A stretch of 64,000 bases of DNA from contig JAYEPQ010000005.1 in NCBI GenBank assembly GCA_036321105.1, positions 45,350,529-45,414,528 on the forward strand, given 5' to 3'. Positions within the stretch are counted from its first letter, which is position 1. Each line of letters opens with the position of its first letter. This document shows, piece after piece, positions 56,920-64,000 of this stretch. The DNA is from Dracaena cambodiana. Taxonomy: Eukaryota; Streptophyta; Magnoliopsida; Asparagales; Asparagaceae. Made by a program: the position numbers and the translations under genes. The notes beneath the pieces were generated by a model. It did no database searches, was not told where the DNA came from, and saw nothing but the letters and a program-made list of their open reading frames with translations.

Positions 56920-57425
56920 GCACAAAAAAAAAAATAAAGAATAAAAATAATATTAATAAATAAAAAAAAAAAAAAAAAAAAAGGAAAGGGTGTTATCGCC
57001 CACAAAAAATTGACAAAGTTAAAAAAATAATAAATATTAAAAAAAAAGAAAAAAAAAAAAAATACAGTATGAGTGCTCTACCCATGGGTTGTATCCAACG
57101 GATGCACCCGCGGATGCCAAAAAAATAAATAAATAAAATAAAAAAATTTAATTAAAATAAAAAAATAAAAAAATATTAAAAAATATATTAAAATATAAAC
57201 AAAAAAAAAGTAAATAAATAAAAATAAATAAAAAAATAATAATAAATAAAAATATATTTGCAAGGCCTCATCGCTTACCAAAATAAATAAATAAATAAAT
57301 AATAAAAAAATAAAATGCTAGGCGTCATCACCTAAAAAAACAAAAAGGAGATCATTGCAAACAAAAAAAAAAGAGAGATAAAGAAATAAAAATGTATATA
57401 TAAAATAAAATAAAATAAAAAAAAA
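56920..57425 (+). other. A/T-rich slippery tract in C
   Basis: Mostly runs of A with AATA and AAATAAAT words and remnants of GGCGTCATC words (57256-57340). No gene. Confidence 0.7.
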
Positions 57426-58300
57426 ATGATGAACCGCCCAACGCCGATAAGGTTACGGGAAGAGAATAAATTTCTCGCCAACCCTACCATACTGGGGGTA
57501 AAAAGTATGAATTACCCAACGCCGATAAGGCTACGGGGAGAGAATAAAGTTCTCGTCAACCCCATCATGCTGGGGGTAAAAAGCATGAATCGCCCAACGC
57601 CGACAAGGCTACGGGGAGAGAATAAATTTCTCGCCAACCCCACCATACTGGGGGTAAAAAGTATGAATTGCCCAATGCCGCTAAAGCTACGGGGAGAGAA
57701 TAGATTTCTCGCCAACCCCACCATACTGGGGGTAAAAAGTATGAATTGCCCAATGCCGCTAAAGCTACGGGGAGAGAATAAATTTCTCGCCAACCCCACC
57801 ATACTGGGGGTAAAAAGTATGAATTACCCAACGCCGACAAGGCTACGGGGAGAGAATAAATTTCTCACCAACCCCACCATACTGGGGGTAAAAAGTATGA
57901 ATTACCCAACGCCGACAAGGCTACGGGGAGAGAATAAATTTCTCGTCAACCCCACCATACTGGGGGTAAAAAGTATGAATTACCCAACGCCGACAAGGCT
58001 ACGGGGAGAGAATAAATTTCTCGTCAACCCCATCATATTGGGGGTAAAAAGTATGAATTGCCCAACGCCGCTAAAGCTACGGGAAGAGAATAGATTTCTC
58101 GTCAACCCCACCATACTGGGGGTAAAAAGTATGAATTGCCCAACGCTGCCAAGGCTACGGGGAGAGAATAAATTTCTCGTCAACCCCATCATACTGGGGG
58201 TAAAAAGTATGAATTGCCCAACGCCGCTAAAGCTACGGGAAGAGAATAGATTTCTCGTCAACCCCACCATACTGGGGGTAAAAGTATGAATTGCCCAACG
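57426..58300 (+). repeat. Eleven 78-bp tandem repeats in C
   Basis: Units read CCCAACGCCGACAAGGC, GGGGAGAGAATAAATTTCTC, then CCCCACCATACTGGGGGT. The unit is exactly 26 codons, so a 287-codon frame (MNYPTPTRLRGENKF type) and two antisense frames are open. Arms GAGAA/TTCTC and CCCCA/TGGGG are kept in nearly all units. Confidence 0.93.
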
Positions 58301-58690
58301 CCGCTAAGGTAAAGGGAAGAGGAAAAGTTTGGTATTTAAACCCAAACGAAACCCTCGACAACTCACTATGCTGAGGATAATAGCATGGCTAGCCCAACTC
58401 AAACGGTAGTTGGTAAAGGCAAAATCAAACCCGTTGATAGCTGGGGGTTTGCTAAAAATCTCACGACAAATCTGTCACAACAGTATTCTTATCCGAATAT
58501 AAGAATACATCACCGCCCTAAGCTGCTAAGGCAAAGGAAAGAGGAAAAGTTTGGCATTTAAGCCCAAACGAAATTCTTGACAACTCACCATGCTGAGGGG
58601 AATAGCATGGCTAGCCCAACTCAAACGGTAGTTGGTAAAGGCAAATCAAACCCGTTGATAGCTGGGGGTTTGCTAAAAATCCTAATCAGA
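58301..58690 (+). repeat. Two copies of the 220-bp block in C
   Basis: Copies have CAACTCAAACGGTAGTTGG, GTTGATAGCTGGGGGTTTGC and, between them, the perfect hairpin GTATTCTTAT/ATAAGAATAC (58480-58507). Confidence 0.85.
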
Positions 58691-59330
58691 TAAATCTCCT
58701 GTCACGTTAAGATTTTATCTCTAACAGCAAAACTTTTCTTGTCATTTTGCTCTAACAGAGCAAGCGACACTCCAAAATATTTGTCAAGTTAAAATCATAC
58801 CTCTGACATCATAATTCAAAATCAAAAGAGATAAAATCCTAATTAAATCGATCCCCTGTCACGTTAAGATTTCACCTCTGACAGAAAAGAAAATTCACAC
58901 TTCATCAAGTCCAACATTACAACCTCTGATGAACGTGCTTTTGATATCGTTAAGTTAAAAATCACCTCTGACGAAAATCATCTCCCTATCAAGTTAACAG
59001 TCACCTCTGATAGTCCGATTCCAAAACTAAATACGTTAACCGTCACCTCTGTTTAGCCAGCTTGTCCCTATCACGACCAGATCCTCTGAATAGGTTAAGC
59101 TCCAAGACACGTTTAATGTCACCTCTGTTTTTTCCTGATTCGTCATACTAGATGTCACTGAACGGTTAGGATTAAAATAAGCACGTTAATATTATACCTC
59201 TGCTTGACCTAAAATAAGCACGTTAACATTATACCTCTGCTTGTCCTCTAATGAGTACGTTAAAATCATACCTCTGCTTGTTATGGAATAAATAAATATA
59301 TTAACAGTTATCTCTATCGACCAAATCTTT
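58691..59330 (+). repeat. Hairpin array in C
   Basis: Thirteen units on the sense strand: arm, GTTAANNNTNACCTC core, arm. Clear cases: CTGTCA/TGACAG (58856-58884), TTCATCA/TGATGAA near 58900-58933, CTATCA/TGATAG (58986-59013), CTAAATA/TGTTTAG (59027-59056, one wobble), AAGCA/TGCTT near 59190-59245 (two units). Confidence 0.9.
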
Positions 59331-59405
59331 TAAAAGGTCTATAACCAAAATTAAAGAATCCAAAGTATTTCGAAATTCAGTACGGTTCAATATAGAACTT
59401 CGAAA

Positions 59406-59421
59406 ACTTTGGAGGGGGTTA
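59406..59421 (+). other. Element C polypurine tract
   Basis: ACTTTGGAGGGGGTTA stands directly before the 3' LTR. Confidence 0.85.
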
Positions 59422-60173
59422 TGTAGATAAAAAAAAAAAAAAAAAAAATTCATTTTTGCTAAGTGGGCACACCCGCGGGTTGCACCCGCGGGTTGCAACC
59501 CGCGGGAGCACCCGCGGGTTGCCACCCGCGGGAGCACCCGCGGGTTGCATCCCGCGGGACCCCCGCGGGATGCCACCCGCGGGAGCACCCGCGGGTTGCA
59601 ACCCACGGGAGCCCCCGCGGGATGCCACCCGCGGGAGCACCCGCGGGTTGCAACCCACGGGAGCCCCCGCGGGTTGCCACCCGCGGGAAGATTCCCGCGG
59701 GTGGCAACCCGCGGGGGCGATCCTGCGGGTTGCCACCCGCGGGTTGTTTTTCGTTGTTTTCCCGTTGTTTTATTTCCTATTTTATTTTCCTGATATCCCG
59801 TGATCCGCTTTTTCAAGAGAGAATTGAGCCGGATTTGGAGCTTCTTCGGTTTATAAAATACAGGAATTTAACGAGAGAGGGGACTTTGGAGTTTTGACTT
59901 TTGGATTTTTGGGGGGAGATCCTTTCGGAAAGAGTCCAATTTTCCAGAGTCCAAATATCCAGAGAGGTGTTCCTCAATTCAGAGAGATCGGATCGTCAAC
60001 GGAGTACAGAAATAAAGCTCCACCGCTGCCAGACCCACAAAAATAAAGGGGAATCGAAATCAATCGATCCCCATTCTTGTAATCTCGATTTTCTATTTTG
60101 TAATTTTTCTTTTATTGCTGTAATTCAAAATTAAATTGGCATATAAAGGAAGATTCAATTTTTCGGGCAAACA
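59422..60173 (+). repeat. Element C 3' LTR
   Basis: 752 bp with a larger CCCGCGGG field (59470-59745) than the 5' LTR; TATA box at 59852-59858. Otherwise nearly identical to the 5' LTR. Confidence 0.93.
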
Positions 60174-60188
60174 GTGATCGCCAGTTCT

Positions 60189-60766
60189 TTTTTGCTCAAA
60201 AATTGAATTTCTCCTTCCATTGCAAAACTATTTGATTACAAAAGAAAATTGAAAATTACAAAAGAAAATTGAGGAATAACAAGAACGGTAATATTAATTT
60301 ATTCTCTTGTTAATGTGGGTTCGGGTGGCGATGGAGTCTCGCTGGTGCACTCCGTTGACCGTCTGACCGGGAAGGGGATGGTTCTGCTCCGCTCCTTGAT
60401 TTCACGAGCTCGCCCAAAATCGTCCCAAAAGTCCTTTATCTGGTCTCAATTCCTGTCTTTTATAGACCGAATTAGTTCGAAATCCGGCTCGAATCCTCCC
60501 TGAAAAATCAGATCACGAGATATCAGCCAAATAAACAACGGAAACAGGCGAAAAACAATCCGCGGGTTGGCACCTGCAGGATCGCTCCTGCGGGTGCCCA
60601 CCCGCAGGATCGCTCCCGCGGGTGTCCACCCGTGAGATTTCTCCCGCGGGAGGAATCCCGCGGGTGTCCTGCGGGATTCTTCCCACGGGTGGGCACCCGT
60701 GGAAGGAATTCCCGCGGGCCCACCCGCGGGGGAATTTCCCCCAAATTTTTTTTTCAGGTGTCTACA
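60189..60766 (-). repeat. Element B 5' LTR
   Basis: 578 bp, ending GTGTCTACA at the TSD ATAGT. The CCCGCGGG field is at 60555-60745. The adjacent primer site (60174-60186) is cut by C after TGGCGATCAC. Confidence 0.9.
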
Positions 60767-60771
60767 ATAGT

Positions 60772-61500
60772 TTCCGGGGGCAGCTACATAAACCAAGTGA
60801 ATTCAGGCCCTCGCAGGATACTTGCAAAGATTTTTATTACTAGGTCATTACCCATTAGATGTTGGTCAGAGAAAGGAAATAGTACATACGCTGATTTGGA
60901 GATCCCTTCCCATCATATGACTCTAGCTTCAGAAACTTATATCTTATCGGAAATGGGGCGGACTCCCACTCTATCGAGTAAGGTCTCATAATCCTCGTCT
61001 CTTGCATTCCTTTCCGATGTATTAATGCTTCTATTTGATTTTGAAGCTTCTTCATTTTTTCGGCATGGGAATCGATAACATATCCATCCTCCCCGCCTTT
61101 TCCCTCGGCATCTGGATTTGATTCACTCTCATCGTTATTAGCTTTATCAGAAGAGAAAGAACCCCCTGCTTCATCTTATGTGTCCTTTTGAGTGTTCTTT
61201 ATGACATTCATGAGCATCGCTTTTAGGTCCTCGATGCTCCTTTATTGCTCTTGGATGAGGCATTCTTGTGCCTCAATCTTTTGACTCATTTTGGCTGACC
61301 ATCGGCCATGTGGACCGTCCTCCTGCCGGACCAGGAGGAATGTGTGATCGCGGCATTGATATGGCCGAATGATCGTTGAACACTTTATATTCCTTATCAG
61401 AACGCCTGCCAATCTTTTGTAATTGCGGGAAGCCGTCACACCTGACCTGAGGCGTGTGTGCTTCCGTATTAGAGTCATACTCTAATACGTGAAAGTGGAA
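60772..61500 (-). pseudogene. Element A gag, central part (decayed)
   Basis: On the minus strand: KMSQKIEAQECLIQEQ, an acidic linker, then KMKKLQNQIEALIHRKGMQE, YSIEWESAPFPIRYKFLKLE, SYDGKGSPNQRMYYFLSL and a frame-shifted continuation to FTWFM-like residues at 60790. Homologous to the middle of G gag. Confidence 0.75.
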
Positions 61501-62880
61501 AAGTCTTGATCTGAGTTAGAGTCTTGTCTTTGCAGCCATCTTCTTTCTGGAATATTGGATTCTGGTACTAACAACCGGTCATATGCAGATGGTCTTGGGG
61601 CTTGACAGTGACAGTGAGTCAAAACTGCTGCGATCAACTCCTCACAACAGTAGAACTAGTTGGGTAGTGCCACTCTTCTTTTATTTGTGAGATATCTCTG
61701 CAAATCTAGAGTCTCTTCATGCGGTACTAATATAATCATCTTTTACAGGCAGGGCTCGCTTTTTGTGCAAGGTTTATTTGTTCAGACATATGGCTCTGAG
61801 AAATCATGAAAGTTATATTTGTCAACCCCCTGATTGGTTCGATATCCAGTATTAGTTTTGAGATGTCTTACACGAAACTGCTGAGTAGCCTTGCATTCTT
61901 ATATTCTTATGCGAGGCTGAGACTTAACTCTAGCCTTGCATACTGTACGAACTTCGCATGCTGGAAGAGCCTGACATACTGATCTAGCCTCACACTAGTT
62001 TAGTTGAACTAGTTTTGCGTACTGGCTTAGATTTAGTTTGATTTTCAACTTTACTTATGTCAGGCTGGCATCTAGTTTTGCTCATGCTAGGCTGACATGT
62101 GCTAGGATGGCCAGATTGAGGAGTACTAGACTAGCCAGACTAAGCAGTGATAGGCTAGCCAGGCTGAGGATTGCTAGGCTGGCCAAGCTGCGGAGTGCTA
62201 GGCAGGCAAGGCTAAGATGTGCTAGGCTGCAGACTGAGAAATGCTAGGCTAAGTTTTGTCATGCTGATTTTTGCCAAGCTATCTTGTGCTAGGCTAAAAA
62301 GTGATAGGCTGGCAAAACTGAGGAGTGCTAGGCTGACCAAACTGAGAAATGTTAGGCTGGCCAGACTGAGATATCCTAGACTGATTCTTGCCGATCTGAG
62401 AAGTGCAAGACTGATTTTTTCCAAGCTGATTTTTGCCAAGCTAAGGAGAGGCAGGCTAGCTAGGTTGACATCCTCCTCGTTTTGTGCTAGGTTGATTTTG
62501 AGCTTGACATCCTTCTTGACTTAGGGAAGGCTAATTTTTGCTAAGCTGATTTTTGCTAGGCTGGCTAAGCTGATTTTTGTTAGACTAATTTTGAGTCTGG
62601 CATCCTCCTTATTTTTGGCTAGGCTGATTTTGATTCTGACATCCATTTTGACTTGTGCTAGACCGATTTTGATCCTGGCATCCAACTTGACTTGTGTTAG
62701 GCTGATTTTGAGTTTGGTATCCAAAATGAGCTTAGAGTGCCCTACGGCGCGCCCTCCGATTCTAGTTGCGGACTCGGGTCCGTATTTGTGCTGCGATAGG
62801 TTGGTCTTTGGTATCAAACACGGCAAATTTTCTAAATACTAGAAGGGACACTGTTTGTTTTGATGAACCAGAGTTTGAAA
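61501..62880 (-). repeat. Element A gag variable region: GCTAGGCTGGCC-type repeats
   Basis: From 62085 to 62720 words like TGCTAGGCTGGCCAGAC, TGAGRAGTGCTAGG and GCTGATTTTTGCCAAGC recur every 20-30 bases. Minus frames encode Leu/Ala/Ser- or Lys/Ile-rich repeats (SLASLAKISLAKISL, LDARIKIGLAQVKMD). From 61850 to 62040 the AGCCTTGCATACTG words of A's 3' spacer also appear. Position corresponds to the CCCGCGGG field in the gag of B, F and G. Confidence 0.7.
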
Positions 62881-62890
62881 ATCTAAGTGG

Positions 62891-63103
62891 CTATTGATAG
62901 ATCAACGACTCCTTGTCATCCAAAACTATCATATCATTTTTTTGTTTTGGGTCGACTTCGACCTCGATCACCAAATTCTCCATCATTTCTCCAATTTTGT
63001 TGACCTCAGATTGGACCACCATCTCCTCTTCAGGATAGGAGATTTCTCCCACTGTAGTCGTCAGTCTGTTCTCGAAAAAAACCAGAGATCTTTCAATTGC
63101 CAT
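62891..63103 (-). pseudogene. Element A gag N-terminus
   Basis: The ATG at 63103 lies in the LTR and the frame crosses the primer site (RLTTTVGEI). It continues with EEEMVVQSEVNKIGEMMENL, equivalent to VAQSDRVPIGSMVETLV in G, and stops at 62891. The role would be the gag N-terminal domain. Confidence 0.75.
63046..63063 (-). other. Element A primer binding site (decayed)
   Basis: The minus strand reads TGACGACTACAGTGGGAG, three bases after the LTR end at 63067. It is intermediate between the H site and the B/C/F/G site; the priming tRNA is uncertain. Confidence 0.65.
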
Positions 63104-63853
63104 TGAGAGAAAAATTGCAGATTATAAAAAATTCTCTTTTTTCGATTACAATGAAAAGAAATTAAAAAGAAAAAATAGACGAGAGGACTTAAAGAATACG
63201 TCGCTCTCTTTTTATTCAAAAGATCATGGGATTGAGGCAGCTATGAGGATTAGTCCTTTCCTTATTGACGATCTAACGTCAATGATTGGAGCCGGTGGAG
63301 ATTTCTTAAGTTCGTTCTTTGTCTCTTCTGATCTTGGAGGAAACTCGAACTCTTGCGTAAGAAAGAAATATGGCCAAAGATTCCTTCTCTCTGCTGATTC
63401 TAAGGTTTCAAGGCTCTCGTGCGTAACTTGAATTACCAAAAATCCTTTTTGAGTCCCTCTGGAGGAATATTTATAGGCCCCAAGTTATTCAGAGAGTTTC
63501 CTTATAAATAGAAATATAATCTTGTTGTAATCTTGATGAAATATTTGAATTTCCTTTTGATTAGATTTGCACCAAAATTTGTTGTATCTGGTCCTGATCC
63601 TGCACCCAAAAAATAATTAGACTCATATTAGAATTTGTAGAATTATCAAAATAGTCCAGGACGGGGGCCAATTTATTGTACAGTGTGAGAGAGAGAGAGA
63701 GAGAGAGATTTTTCTTTTTTTTTTTTGTTTTGGCGTCTTTTGGCCTCGCGCCTGTGAGGCTGGGTTCCCAACTTCGCTTCCGCGAGGCTTCTTCCTTTTT
63801 TTTGTTTCTGTTTTTTTTTTTTTTTTGGCCTCGCGTCCACGAGGTCCTTCTCC

Positions 63854-63886
<33 letters not shown>

Positions 63887-63942
63887 TTTATTTTATTTTT
63901 TATTTTATTATTATTTTTTATTTTTTATTTTATTATTCTGCA
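63067..63942 (-). repeat. Element A 5' LTR
   Basis: 876 bp; the plus strand starts TGTTCTCG and ends TTATTCTGCA. It pairs with 1-837 and contains a GA microsatellite (about 63682-63708), GCCTCGCG words and an ATT repeat (63856-63884). Confidence 0.85.
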
Positions 63943-64000
63943 CTTTTAAATTTGTTACTTTGGAACCTTTAAATAAACTTTGAAAACCATTTTTTTAAAT
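63943..64000. other. Flank outside element A
   Basis: The last 58 bases are AT-rich and lie beyond the A LTR. The first five, CTTTT, would be A's TSD, but the partner is outside the window. Confidence 0.4.

Larger units (their letters stand above)
55579..60173 (+). mobile_element. Element C: gag-less family member (LTR, repeats, hairpins only)
   Basis: The LTRs are 55579-56242 and 59422-60173 with a perfect TSD GTGAT (55574-55578, 60174-60178). After the primer site only traces of the gag N-terminus and its GGCG hairpins remain, then 62-bp repeats, A-rich tracts, eleven 78-bp repeats, two 220-bp blocks, the hairpin array and a polypurine tract. At 4.6 kb it codes for nothing. It is inserted in the primer site of B. 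Confidence 0.95.
41302..60766 (-). mobile_element. Element B: gag-only gypsy element, host of D and C
   Basis: The LTRs are 41302-41792 (3') and 60189-60766 (5'); the TSD ATAGT is perfect (41297-41301, 60767-60771). Removing D and C leaves about 5.6 kb, the same as F and G. It is inserted in the gag of A. C interrupts its primer site and D its gag. Confidence 0.93.
1..63942 (-). mobile_element. Element A: outermost gag-only Ty3/gypsy (Tat-like) LTR retrotransposon
   Basis: The two window ends carry the same LTR in the same orientation, and the pieces between nested insertions join into one element read on the minus strand. In that order they are 5' LTR, primer site, gag, a spacer rich in AGCCTCGCA-like words, a block of about 220 bp seen twice, a decayed hairpin array, polypurine tract and 3' LTR. 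After removing the solo LTR, the hAT, F and B with their TSDs, about 8.2 kb remains. No polymerase sequence belongs to it. Its gag is homologous to that of B, F and G but more decayed, so A is older. Its left end and TSD lie outside the window. Confidence 0.88.

Noticed and set aside
56425..57005. Minus-strand Cys/Gly-rich frames over the 62-bp repeats
   Set aside because: Repeat translation with poly-Phe from A runs; open in several frames.
57426..58289. A 287-codon open frame and two antisense frames over the 78-bp repeats
   Set aside because: The unit is a multiple of three without stops, so the frames are open automatically on both strands. No start context or domain supports a protein.
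58691..59330. CRISPR-like array (conserved core, variable flanks, regular spacing)
   Set aside because: The variable parts are complementary arms rather than unique spacers, spacing is irregular, and the setting is a plant retrotransposon.
58691..59330. Hairpin units as tiny insertions with TSDs
   Set aside because: The flanking arms are inverted complements, whereas TSDs would be direct repeats.

Overview
This is plant nuclear DNA, probably from a eudicot, and nearly all of it is one nest of transposable elements. The signs are Ty3/gypsy polymerase genes of the Tat type (with a second RNase H), Athila-type elements primed by tRNA-Asp, a hAT DNA transposon, AT-rich spacers and many C-to-T or G-to-A decay changes. 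I see no intact host gene, tRNA gene, rRNA gene or CRISPR array. The only host-like coding sequence is a short exon apparently captured by the hAT element.

The nest can be peeled by target-site duplications (TSDs). The outermost element, A, lies on the minus strand. Its 3' LTR runs off the left edge (1-837), its 5' LTR is 63067-63942, and it measures about 8.2 kb once its insertions are removed. Inside A are: a solo Athila-type LTR (1801-3221, TSD CATGC); a hAT element (4648-22632, TSD GCCRTGAG) holding the complete Tat gypsy H (5705-22259, TSD GCRTT); element F (23523-40396, TSD GGGTT) holding E (24661-30229, TSD GCTTG) and G (33832-39519, TSD TGTTT); and element B (41302-60766, TSD ATAGT) holding D (44285-53541, TSD CAAGG) and C (55579-60173, TSD GTGAT). 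Without their nested guests B, F and G are all 5.6-5.7 kb and C is 4.6 kb. They form one non-autonomous family with LTRs, gag (lost in C) and a long repeat-rich 3' region, but no polymerase. A is an older relative. D and E are Athila relatives that also lack polymerase.

H is the only element with polymerase genes: gag, protease, RT, two RNase H domains and integrase, all interrupted by stops or frameshifts. Between integrase and its 3' LTR it carries an antisense gene with its own TATA box and two introns that keep the reading frame.

The most striking observation is an array of small hairpins in the 3' region of A, B, C, F, G and, in a less varied form, H. Each unit has a conserved core, on the element's sense strand about GTTAANNNTNACCTC, between stem arms whose sequence changes from unit to unit while staying complementary. 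Corresponding units in different copies show compensatory changes. The same regions hold 78-bp tandem repeats with two internal hairpins and a block of about 220 bp with further hairpins. A CCCGCGGG palindrome is multiplied both in the LTR upstream of the TATA box and in the gag gene. These look like cis-acting RNA or DNA structures of elements that must be mobilised in trans; that function is inference.
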